From positions 2,633,001 to 2,697,000 of the forward strand of contig NZ_CP081155.1 in the NCBI RefSeq assembly GCF_025141175.1: 64,000 bases of DNA, written 5' to 3'. The translations under genes and the position numbers were made by a program. A model generated the notes under the pieces. It searched no databases, was not told where the DNA came from, and was given only the letters and a program-made list of their open reading frames with translations. Of the stretch, positions 8,105 to 14,889 are shown one piece after another. The DNA is from Jannaschia sp. M317. GTDB taxonomy: Bacteria; Pseudomonadota; Alphaproteobacteria; Rhodobacterales; Rhodobacteraceae. Numbering within the stretch: the first letter of the stretch is position 1; every line of letters begins with the position of its first letter.

Positions 8105-8851
8105 TCAAGCGTTCTGGGCGTCCAGAACCTCTGTGACGCTGCGTTCGATCAGTCGCAGACAGGCATCGTCGGAAAACCGATGGTCGGCGCCATCGACCAA
8201 CGTCAGCCGCATATCGGGGCTGTCGGCATGGTCCAGCAGGCGCAGCGCCGTCTGGGTCGACACGGCTGCGTCCGCCGTTCCCTGCATCATCCGCACCGGA
8301 AACGGCAGCGACAGTGGGTCGCGCAGGACAAGGCGCGCGCGCCCCTCCTCGATCAGGTGGCGGGTGATGATGTAGGGGTCGCCATAATCTGACGGCACGG
8401 CAATCTGCCCGTCCCGCGCCAGGGTATCCCGCTGGTCGGCATCGAAAGACGCCCAATACCCATCTTCGGTAAAGTCGGGGGCCGCCGCAATCGTCACCAA
8501 TCCCGCGATCCGATCTGGGTGCGCCCGGGCCAGCAGCAGGGAAATCCAGCCGCCCATCGACGAGCCGACCAGAACCACAGGGCCCGCATCCACAGCCGCG
8601 ATCACCGCTTCGGCGTCCTGAAACCAATCCCCGATGCACCCGTCTTCGAAGGCGCCGCCCGATTGGCCATGACCGGAATAATCCAGCCTCAGAAACGCGC
8701 GCCCCGCGGCGCGGGCCCACTCCTCCAGGGCGATGGCCTTGGTTCCCTCCATGTCGGATTTGAAACCGCCGAGGAACACGACGCAGGGCCCCTGCCCCGG
8801 CGTGTAGTGATAGGCCAGCGCGTTTCCGGCGCGCGTGATGAAGTCCGGCAT
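8105..8851 (-). CDS. Alpha/beta hydrolase
   Basis: A 248-residue cytoplasmic alpha/beta hydrolase. GG of FLGGFKSDM forms the oxyanion region, RLDYSGHGQSGG is the conserved loop, the nucleophile is Ser98 in GSSMGG, and the catalytic His lies in DGADHRFSDD. The length and FKSDMEGTKA pattern resemble bacterial relatives of the ABHD10 thioesterase group. The start at 8851 (MPDFITRAG) has a GGGGGA site; a longer reading back to 8935 lacks family support. The 144-base gap to the divergent ArsR-SRPBCC gene holds the operator-like dyads, so its own transcription may also be affected by that regulator. Confidence 0.83.
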   Translation of the reverse strand: MPDFITRAGNALAYHYTPGQGPCVVFLGGFKSDMEGTKAIALEEWARAAGRAFLRLDYSGHGQSGGAFEDGCIGDWFQDAEAVIAAVDAGPVVLVGSSMGGWISLLLARAHPDRIAGLVTIAAAPDFTEDGYWASFDADQRDTLARDGQIAVPSDYGDPYIITRHLIEEGRARLVLRDPLSLPFPVRMMQGTADAAVSTQTALRLLDHADSPDMRLTLVDGADHRFSDDACLRLIERSVTEVLDAQNA

Positions 8852-8934
8852 TTGTCCCCCAGTCGAGTCGCTTGCGGTCAAGACACCCCCGATCGTCTTC
8901 AGTTGCAACTGGGTTTGACCAGCGGTGCATTTCA

Positions 8935-8958
8935 ATAGGTGACTATGTGGTCACCTAT
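8935..8958. promoter_or_regulatory. Operator-like dyad 1 upstream of the ArsR-SRPBCC gene
   Basis: A perfect inverted repeat with 9-bp arms ATAGGTGAC and GTCACCTAT and a 6-base spacer (TATGTG). It ends 37 bases before the start codon of the ArsR-type regulator. ArsR-family repressors bind such dyads and often repress their own gene. Confidence 0.7.
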
Positions 8959-8959
8959 A

Positions 8960-8989
8960 TTGACAAGTGACCACACAGTCTCCTATCAC
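8960..8989 (+). promoter_or_regulatory. Probable promoter of the ArsR-SRPBCC operon with operator-like dyad 2
   Basis: A perfect -35 box TTGACA (8960-8965) and a -10-like TATCAC (8984-8989) are 18 bases apart, putting transcription start close to the ATG at 8996. A second, imperfect copy of the dyad lies inside it: arms ACAAGTGAC (8963-8971) and GTCTCCTAT (8978-8986) with spacer CACACA, 28 bases after the first copy. A regulator bound here would cover the promoter. Confidence 0.55.
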
Positions 8990-8995
8990 CGATCC

Positions 8996-9742
8996 ATGGA
9001 TTCGGTCTTCAAGGCCCTTGCCGACCCGTCTCGGCGCGACCTGCTCGACGCCCTGCGGCGAGAGGATGGACAGACGCTGTCTCAGCTGGAGGCGGCGCTG
9101 CCCCTGTCGCGCTTTGGCGTGGCCAAGCACCTGACGGTGCTGGAGGCATCGGGGCTGGTGACCCGCGTGAAACGGGGACGCTTCACGCATCACTACCTCA
9201 ACGCCGTGCCCCTGGCCGAAGCGTTGGTCAGGTGGATCGAACCCTATCGTGTGGGGCCTGCCGTCAAGGGGGTCCTCGACCTCAAGGCTCGATTGGAGGG
9301 CACTGCCATGACCGACAAACCCGACTACGTTCTGCGGACCTACATCCGTTGCACACAGGATGCGCTGTGGGATGCGTTGACCCAGGCGGATGCCGCCGCC
9401 AATTATCACCCCTACACCCCCGATGCGGTGCGCGACGGCGACGCCCTGATCTACAAGCTGCCCGACGGCAGCGACATGCTGATCTGTCGCGAGACATCAA
9501 GGACCCCCAAGACCCGGATCGAAAGCGAATTTGCCCCCCAATGGGCCCCCGACATCCCGGTCAGCCGCTTTGTCTGGCTGATCGCGCCCGAGGGGGACGC
9601 CTGCCAGCTGACGTTGGAACACTACGACATCCCAGACGGCGGCGAAGGCTATGCCGAGGGTTGGGAGCGTCTGACCGCCGGCCTCAAGACCTGGCTGGAA
9701 ACCGGAACGCCCGCGCGCCTCGCACCGGAGATGCCGCAATGA
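8996..9742 (+). CDS. ArsR-type regulator fused to an SRPBCC (AHSA1-like) domain
   Basis: A 248-residue fusion. Residues 1-95 are an ArsR winged helix (DSVFKALADPSRRDLLDAL, then FGVAKHLTVLEASGLV as recognition helix); no CVC metal-binding motif is seen. Residues about 105-240 are an SRPBCC/AHSA1-type ligand-binding barrel (YIRCTQDALWDALTQADAAANYH; SRFVWLIAPEGDACQLTLEHYDI). The design suggests sensing of a hydrophobic molecule rather than a metal. The start at 8996 (MDSVFKALADPS) is the family start; an open extension to 8939 would run through both operator dyads. It overlaps the MAPEG gene by ATGA. A second fusion of this type is at 59442-60149. Confidence 0.87.
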   Translation: MDSVFKALADPSRRDLLDALRREDGQTLSQLEAALPLSRFGVAKHLTVLEASGLVTRVKRGRFTHHYLNAVPLAEALVRWIEPYRVGPAVKGVLDLKARLEGTAMTDKPDYVLRTYIRCTQDALWDALTQADAAANYHPYTPDAVRDGDALIYKLPDGSDMLICRETSRTPKTRIESEFAPQWAPDIPVSRFVWLIAPEGDACQLTLEHYDIPDGGEGYAEGWERLTAGLKTWLETGTPARLAPEMPQ

Positions 9743-10155
9743 CGCCGGAGCTCTGGTGGATGACCTGGACCGCGATCCTGGCCGGGTCGCTGTGGATTCC
9801 CTACATCGTCGGCGTCAATACGGAGCCTGCCACCGAAGGTGCGCGCCCCGAAGATCCCTTTACCCGCCCGCCCAGTCAATCGGACATGCGCCCTTGGGTT
9901 CACCGCGCCCACCGCGCGCATCTGAACCTGTTGGAACAGTTCCTGCCGATGCTGGCTCTGGTCCTGATCGCGCATGCGGCGGGTGTCAACACGGGGGTCA
10001 CCGTCTGGGCGACCGGGCTCTTCTTCGCGGCGCGTGTCCTGCATGCGGTCGGCATGATTACCGGCAAGGCTGGCTTTCCCCTGCGGCCGATGATCTTCAA
10101 CTTCGGCTGGTTCTGCATCCTCGCGATGGGCGGTGCGATCCTGCTGTCGGCCTGA
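9739..10155 (+). CDS. MAPEG family membrane protein
   Basis: A 138-residue integral membrane protein with four predicted helices. Family motifs are seen: VHRAHRAHLNLLEQFLPMLALVLIAHAAG and FFAARVLHAVGMITGKAGFPLRP. MAPEG proteins are glutathione-linked or eicosanoid-type membrane enzymes in eukaryotes; the bacterial members are mostly uncharacterised. It is translationally coupled (ATGA) to the ArsR-SRPBCC regulator, which suggests the regulator controls it and that a lipophilic compound is involved. Confidence 0.85.
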   Translation: MTPELWWMTWTAILAGSLWIPYIVGVNTEPATEGARPEDPFTRPPSQSDMRPWVHRAHRAHLNLLEQFLPMLALVLIAHAAGVNTGVTVWATGLFFAARVLHAVGMITGKAGFPLRPMIFNFGWFCILAMGGAILLSA

Positions 10156-10208
10156 TTCGGAAACCTGTCGCCGCCCCGCGCGTTGGGCGGCGACAACAGG
10201 AGGTCCCG

Positions 10209-10421
10209 ATGGTCAAGAACAACCCGACCGGTCAGCAACCCATGCCCGCCAGCCCCGACGCACCAGGCAAACCGAAGCAGCGCGCCTACGGCGAAAGCGC
10301 GGCCAAGCCACAGGGCGACGGCCAGACAAAGTGGGACAAGCCCGCACAGGGCGCGGACGATTTCGCCATAGACGAAGAGCGGTCCAAGCCGATCCGGGGC
10401 AACGAGGCCCCGAAAGATTAG
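10209..10421 (+). CDS. Small hydrophilic protein of unknown function
   Basis: A 70-residue, very polar protein rich in Pro, Lys, Gln and Asp, with no membrane segment or recognised domain and probably disordered. A near-perfect ribosome site (AGGAGGT) seven bases upstream makes the start convincing. The stop codon (10419-10421) overlaps the stop of convergent rlmE (10418-10420). Function unknown. Confidence 0.7.
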   Translation: MVKNNPTGQQPMPASPDAPGKPKQRAYGESAAKPQGDGQTKWDKPAQGADDFAIDEERSKPIRGNEAPKD

Positions 10422-11152
10422 TCCGCGTCTTCGTCCACCAAGGGCCGGAACCCCATGGCCACGACGAATTTCTCGGAGGAGTCGGACCGGCTTGCTCCGG
10501 GTTTGACGTTCGCGACCTTGTCGAAGCGGGTCTTCAGCTGCTTTTGCAACTCCCCCTCCGCGCCGCCTGCCAGGACCTTGGCCACGAAGGTGCCGCCGGG
10601 GGCCAAGACTTCGAACGCCAGTTCCGCCGCCGCTTCGCACAGGGCGATGATCCGCAGGTGGTCGGTCTGCTTGTGCCCCGACGAAGACGCCGCCATGTCC
10701 GACATGACAACATCGGCTTCGCCGCCCAGCCAGGCCTTCACCTGATCGTCGGCGCCATCCGCAAGGAAGTCGAGCACGTGGATCTCCGCCCCCGGAATCG
10801 GGTCGACCTCCTGAAGGTCCAGACCGATGATCCGGCCCTGCGGCTTCTTGGGGTTGTCGCCGGTGGCATTGATGCGCGGCGCGGCAACCTGCAGCCAGCC
10901 ACCGGGCGCGCATCCCAGATCGAGCACGCGGGCCCCCGGCACGAGGAAGCCGTATTTGTCGTCCAGCTCCATGATCTTGAAGGCGGCGCGTCCGCGATAG
11001 CCTTCGGCCCGCGCACGCTGCACGTAAGGGTCGTTCAACTGCCGCTCCAGCCACAGCTTGGACGACAGCCGACGCCCGCGCGCCGTCTTGACCTTTACCG
11101 TCAGATCACGGCGACCGCGACCAGAGGTGTTCTTTGTGGGTTTCTTGACCAT
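10418..11152 (-). CDS. rlmE: 23S rRNA (uridine-2'-O)-methyltransferase RlmE (FtsJ/RrmJ)
   Basis: RlmE methylates the 2'-O of a conserved uridine in the A-loop of 23S rRNA using SAM. The 244-residue protein has the SAM loop DLGCAPGGW (78-86) and the K-D-K-E catalytic set: Lys59 in AAFKIMELD, Asp152 in MSDMA, Lys192 in FVAKVLAGG and Glu227 in SSEKFVVA. The Lys/Arg-rich N-terminus (residues 1-30) is usual in alphaproteobacteria. It lies 90 bases downstream of ppx on the same strand, with two nested palindromes between them. Confidence 0.95.
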   Translation of the reverse strand: MVKKPTKNTSGRGRRDLTVKVKTARGRRLSSKLWLERQLNDPYVQRARAEGYRGRAAFKIMELDDKYGFLVPGARVLDLGCAPGGWLQVAAPRINATGDNPKKPQGRIIGLDLQEVDPIPGAEIHVLDFLADGADDQVKAWLGGEADVVMSDMAASSSGHKQTDHLRIIALCEAAAELAFEVLAPGGTFVAKVLAGGAEGELQKQLKTRFDKVANVKPGASRSDSSEKFVVAMGFRPLVDEDAD

Positions 11153-11192
11153 CAGCGGCAGATACGCCCGCGCGGCGCGCTTGGCCAGCGGG

Positions 11193-11238
11193 GATCAGGC
11201 TTTTCGAAAAGCCTGATCAAATCCTTCGAAGGATTTGA
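11193..11238. repeat. Two adjoining perfect palindromes between ppx and rlmE
   Basis: A 26-bp perfect palindrome (11193-11218, arm GATCAGGCTTTTC) overlaps by two bases a 22-bp perfect palindrome (11217-11238, arm TCAAATCCTTC). Both are centred on TTCGAA. In RNA each folds into a tight hairpin. From memory, palindromes with the second sequence are common between genes in Roseobacter-group genomes. The position suggests mRNA processing or stabilisation between two cistrons. Confidence 0.7.
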
Positions 11239-11242
11239 CGCC

Positions 11243-12394
11243 TCAATACGGACCATCGTCCAACACCCCGTCTGCAGACATCTGCGCATAAAGCAGTCCT
11301 TCGCGCAGGCCGCGATCCGCGACCGACAGCCGGTCCGTCGGCCAGACCCGCAAAAGCGCCTGCAAAATCGCCGCCCCCGACATGATCAACGTGTGCCGGT
11401 CGCGTCCGATCCTCGGATCATTGCGCCGCCCTTCGGGGCCAAGCGCCAGGTACCCCCGGATCACCCGGTCGATCTGATCGGTGGTCATGCTGAGCCCGTC
11501 GACCTTGTTGCGGTCATAGCGGCGCAGGTTCAGGTGCGTGGCCGCCACCGTGGTCACCGTGCCGGACGTCCCGACGATCTGGAATCCCGGATCGCTGTCG
11601 CCTTCGGCATCGGCGTAGGGGGAAAACTCGGCCAGGCATTCCTCGAAGTGCCAGGACATCAGCGCAAAGCGCGCCGCGTCGTCGGTCACGTCGCGGAACT
11701 GATCCTTGAGCGTCGCAACCCCCAGCGGGATCGAGATCCAGTCGACCACCTTGGCGGCGGGAAACGGGCTGTCTGCCCCGGCCTGAAACCCGGAATGCAG
11801 GCGCATGATCGCCCGCGCCCGGTCGTGACGCGGCACACGGGTCAGGTCGATCCAGACCAGCTCTGTCGAGCCGCCGCCGATGTCGACGACCAGCAATTGT
11901 TCCGTCTTGGTCGAGACCAGCGGCGCGCAGGACACGACGGCCAGACGCGCTTCCTCCTCCGGCTCGATGATTTCCAGCGGCAGGCCGGTTTCCCTTTCGA
12001 CCAGGCGGATGAATTCATCTGCGTTGGTGGCCCGGCGGCAGGCCTCGGTCGCGACCAGGCGCATGCGCTTGACCTCGTGCGTATCCAGCTTGCGGCGACA
12101 GATCTTGAGCGCGCCAATGGTGCGCGCCATCGACGACCGGCTGAGCCGGCCCGATTGCTCCAACCCGTTGCCTAGTTGGACCGACTTGGAAAAGCTGTCG
12201 ACAACATGCAACTGGCTGCCCTTCGGCTGAGCGATGAGCATGCGGCAGGAATTCGTGCCCAGATCGAGCGCGGCATAAAGCTCCGCCGGGTCAGGGCGGT
12301 TTTCGTCGGGTCGGCGAACGGGCGCGGGACCCCGGGCGCGGTGCGGCGCGCTCTGAAGGGGGCGACCGCGGCCAGCCGGGTCTTCCGGTGGCAT
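11243..12394 (-). CDS. ppx: Ppx/GppA exopolyphosphatase family phosphatase
   Basis: A 383-residue member of the sugar-kinase/actin-like phosphatase fold that hydrolyses polyphosphate or the gamma/delta phosphate of pppGpp. Motifs include the first phosphate loop LDLGTNSCRMLIAQ (residue 43 on), VVDIGGGSTELV in the middle and VGTSGTVTTVAATHL late. The N-terminal 40 residues are Pro/Arg-rich and non-conserved, but the start at 12394 has a clear GGAGG site. The short C-terminus indicates the GppA-like/short Ppx subclass. It is upstream of rlmE, as I recall for other Rhodobacterales. Confidence 0.88.
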   Translation of the reverse strand: MPPEDPAGRGRPLQSAPHRARGPAPVRRPDENRPDPAELYAALDLGTNSCRMLIAQPKGSQLHVVDSFSKSVQLGNGLEQSGRLSRSSMARTIGALKICRRKLDTHEVKRMRLVATEACRRATNADEFIRLVERETGLPLEIIEPEEEARLAVVSCAPLVSTKTEQLLVVDIGGGSTELVWIDLTRVPRHDRARAIMRLHSGFQAGADSPFPAAKVVDWISIPLGVATLKDQFRDVTDDAARFALMSWHFEECLAEFSPYADAEGDSDPGFQIVGTSGTVTTVAATHLNLRRYDRNKVDGLSMTTDQIDRVIRGYLALGPEGRRNDPRIGRDRHTLIMSGAAILQALLRVWPTDRLSVADRGLREGLLYAQMSADGVLDDGPY

Positions 12395-12621
12395 CTGGGC
12401 CTCCGTATTTCAGGTTAAGATCACATTAGCGGTGCAAAAGCCGGTCCGGCAACCATTCTTCATGATGAACTTGAAGGATTCCACGGCTTTCCCCCCTCGC
12501 GCGGGGGCGCGCCCTGCCCTATCCCTCGGGTGTCGCCATCGGACGTGGCGATGTCGAAATTCGGCGCATTGCAGCACGGCTCCGGCTTTATAGGTCGGGA
12601 AATCGCTTGGCAGGAGGCATC

Positions 12622-12933
12622 ATGGCCCAGATTACGGTCGTCTATTGGCGGGACATTCCCGCCCAGGTCATCGTCGGCAAAGGCCGGCGCGCGGCCAAGG
12701 TGCAGCTGTCGGAACGCTTTGAGCAGGCCATCGACCGCGCCGCCATGCGCTCTGGCGCCTCCGAGACCGACGCCTACCTTGCCGATTGGCGCAAGGTGGC
12801 AGAGCCGGAGGTGCCTGGCCCCGATGCAGAGGTCGCCGCCGCACGCGCGGCAGAGTTGGAGGCCGCCTGGACCCCGGACCGTCTGCGTGACGCGGCCCTG
12901 GCCGGCGGCCATGAAACGCGGGACGCCGCCTGA
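12622..12933 (+). CDS. Virulence factor family protein (small, Virulence_fact domain)
   Basis: A 103-residue soluble protein beginning MAQITVVYWRDIPAQVIVGKGRRAAKV, which matches the small family labelled Virulence factor in Pfam; its biochemical role is unknown. AGGAGG before the ATG supports the start. Its stop overlaps the start of the MetF-like gene (TGATG), and it is the first gene of the methyl-transfer cluster, so its true role is probably in corrinoid or folate methyl metabolism rather than virulence. The 227 bases upstream contain no gene, only an inverted repeat TCGCCA/TGGCGA at 12533-12551. Confidence 0.75.
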   Translation: MAQITVVYWRDIPAQVIVGKGRRAAKVQLSERFEQAIDRAAMRSGASETDAYLADWRKVAEPEVPGPDAEVAAARAAELEAAWTPDRLRDAALAGGHETRDAA

Positions 12934-13832
12934 TGGCGATCTTCGGCTTCAAGCGCCGCGAAGAAAAGCCCCCCACCGACGCCGCCCTGACCGGGTTCCT
13001 GCAAGGCGCGTCCATCGAAGTGATGCCGCGCACCGCAGAGAAAATCGAGGATTTCGCGGCCATTCTGCCCTTGGGCACACGCGTCTACATCGCGCACATC
13101 GACGGCACCCCGATCGCCGAGATGGTCGCCACGGCCGCGCGTCTGCGGGCGCAGGGTATGAACCCCATGCCTCATTTCCCGGCCCGCATCATCGCGGACC
13201 GGGCCACCCTGATCGACTGGATCGCCCGGTATCAGGGCGAGGCGGACGTGGATCAGGGTTTGATCCTGGCTGGCGGCGTCACCACGCCGGTGGGTGACTT
13301 TGCGACGTCCATGCAATTGCTGGAGTCGGGGGCCTTCGACAATTTCAAACGCCTGCATGTGGCCGGTCACCCCGAGGGCAACCGCGACATCGACCCCGAC
13401 GGCAGCATGAAGAACGTGTCCGAAGCTCTTCTCTGGAAACAGAAGTTTTCCGATCGCACCGATGCCGACATGGCCATCGCCACGCAGTTCTGCTTTGAGG
13501 CGGGCCCCGTCATCGACTGGGCGAACGGCATCAAGGCGGCGGGTGTGGATCTGCCGGTGCATATCGGTGTGGCCGGGCCTGCCAAGCTGCAGACGCTGAT
13601 CAAGTTCGCCATCGCCTGCGGCGTCGGCCCTTCGCTGCGGGTGCTGCAACGACGTGCGGCGGATGTGACCAAACTGCTCGTCCCGTTCGAGCCGACCGCG
13701 CTTCTGAGCGAACTGGCCGCCCACAAGGCCGCCAATCCCGACTTTAACATCGCATCTGTCCATGTTTTCCCCCTGGGCGGAATCAAGGCGTCGGCCACCT
13801 GGCTCGACACCCACTCAAAGGATGAAGAATGA
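12933..13832 (+). CDS. Methylenetetrahydrofolate reductase-like protein
   Basis: A 299-residue TIM-barrel protein of the MetF superfamily. Visible features are SIEVMPRTAEKIEDF at the start (the SxEx pattern of MetF), VYIAHIDGTPIAEMV, NPMPHFPARII, and the late FCFEAGPVIDWANGIKAAGVDLPVHIGVAGP matching the MetF FD-plus-GIMP region. It would interconvert methylene- and methyl-THF, with flavin. It is not the housekeeping metF, judging from its position inside the corrinoid methyltransfer operon. Both ends overlap the neighbouring genes (TGATG and ATGA). Confidence 0.82.
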   Translation: MAIFGFKRREEKPPTDAALTGFLQGASIEVMPRTAEKIEDFAAILPLGTRVYIAHIDGTPIAEMVATAARLRAQGMNPMPHFPARIIADRATLIDWIARYQGEADVDQGLILAGGVTTPVGDFATSMQLLESGAFDNFKRLHVAGHPEGNRDIDPDGSMKNVSEALLWKQKFSDRTDADMAIATQFCFEAGPVIDWANGIKAAGVDLPVHIGVAGPAKLQTLIKFAIACGVGPSLRVLQRRAADVTKLLVPFEPTALLSELAAHKAANPDFNIASVHVFPLGGIKASATWLDTHSKDEE

Positions 13833-14815
13833 CCCGCACGGTACTGGAATCAAAAACAAAGACCGTCGTGATCGGCTTTGACGATCCGTTCTGCGTCATT
13901 GGCGAACGGATCAACCCGACCGGGCGCAAGAAGCTGGCCGCAGAGTTGGAGATGGACGATTTCTCCACCGTGGAGCGTGACGCAGTGGAACAGGTCGCCT
14001 GCGGGGCCATGGTGCTGGACGTCAATTCCGGCGCCGTCTTTACCAACAAGATGGCCGACGATCCGCGCTATGCCGACAACAACTTCGTCGAGCCCATGCT
14101 GATGCCGGAATTGGTGCGCCGCGTTCAGGCGCTGGTCGATGTGCCGCTGTGCATCGACAGCTCGGTCCCCGGAGCATTGGAGAACGGGTTGGAGGCCGCC
14201 GAGGGCCGCCCCCTTCTGAACTCCGTCACCGGAGAAGAGGAGCGCCTGGAACTGGTCCTGCCCCTGGTCAAGAAATACAACGTACCCGTCGTTGCGATTT
14301 CCAACGACGACACCGGCATTTCCGAGGACCCGGACGTCCGCTTTGCCGTCGCCAAGAAGATCGTGGAACGCGCCGCCGATTTCGGAATTCCCGCCCATGA
14401 CATCGTGGTCGACCCGCTGGTCATGCCCATCGGGGCCATGGCGACCGCCGGACAGCAGGTGTTCACCCTGGTCCGCCGCCTGCGCGACGAGTTGGGCGTG
14501 AACACGACCTGCGGGGCGTCCAACGTCAGCTTTGGCCTGCCGAACCGGCACGGCGTGAATGCCGCCTTCCTGCCCATGGCCATCGGCGCCGGCATGACCA
14601 GCGCCATCATGAACCCCCTGCGCCCGCAGGAGATGGAGGCGATCAACGCCGCCAACCTGTTGATGAACCACGATGCCAATGGCGGCAACTGGATCGGTTT
14701 CACCCGCGTTCTGGACGCCATCAAGGAGGGTGCGACCTTTGCCGAGGCGGCCACGGCCGCCAAGGCATCCGGGGCACGGTCGGGCGGACGCCGCGGCGGA
14801 CGCCGCCGCGTCTGA
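13829..14815 (+). CDS. Methyltetrahydrofolate:corrinoid methyltransferase (MtgA/AcsE-like)
   Basis: A 328-residue pterin-binding TIM-barrel protein. Signature stretches are IGERINPTGRKKLA at residues 24-37, DVNSGA, PLCIDSSVP, LLNSVTGEEERL, and CGASNVSFGLPNR near residue 230. It would move the methyl group between a methyl-corrinoid protein and tetrahydrofolate, as the MtgA, MetH and AcsE methyltransferases do. The C-terminal tail is Arg/Gly-rich (SGGRRGGRRRV) and unusual. It starts by ATGA overlap with the MetF-like gene and is followed 74 bases later by the reactivase gene. Confidence 0.88.
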   Translation: MTRTVLESKTKTVVIGFDDPFCVIGERINPTGRKKLAAELEMDDFSTVERDAVEQVACGAMVLDVNSGAVFTNKMADDPRYADNNFVEPMLMPELVRRVQALVDVPLCIDSSVPGALENGLEAAEGRPLLNSVTGEEERLELVLPLVKKYNVPVVAISNDDTGISEDPDVRFAVAKKIVERAADFGIPAHDIVVDPLVMPIGAMATAGQQVFTLVRRLRDELGVNTTCGASNVSFGLPNRHGVNAAFLPMAIGAGMTSAIMNPLRPQEMEAINAANLLMNHDANGGNWIGFTRVLDAIKEGATFAEAATAAKASGARSGGRRGGRRRV

Positions 14816-14889
14816 CGCCACAGACGCGCCCCCGGGCCGGGCCACCGCGCCCGGTCTCCCCCCTGACGAAGAACTTAAGGTCCGCCCAC

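Noticed and set aside
8852..8995. Start of the ArsR-SRPBCC gene at 8939
   Set aside because: The longer reading would translate through both operator dyads and the -35 box, and the family begins at MDSVFKALADPS.
12395..12621. A riboswitch (cobalamin, SAM or THF type) before the methyl-transfer cluster
   Set aside because: I looked for B12-box, SAM-II and THF core sequences and found only a short inverted repeat TCGCCA/TGGCGA; there is not enough structure to call one.
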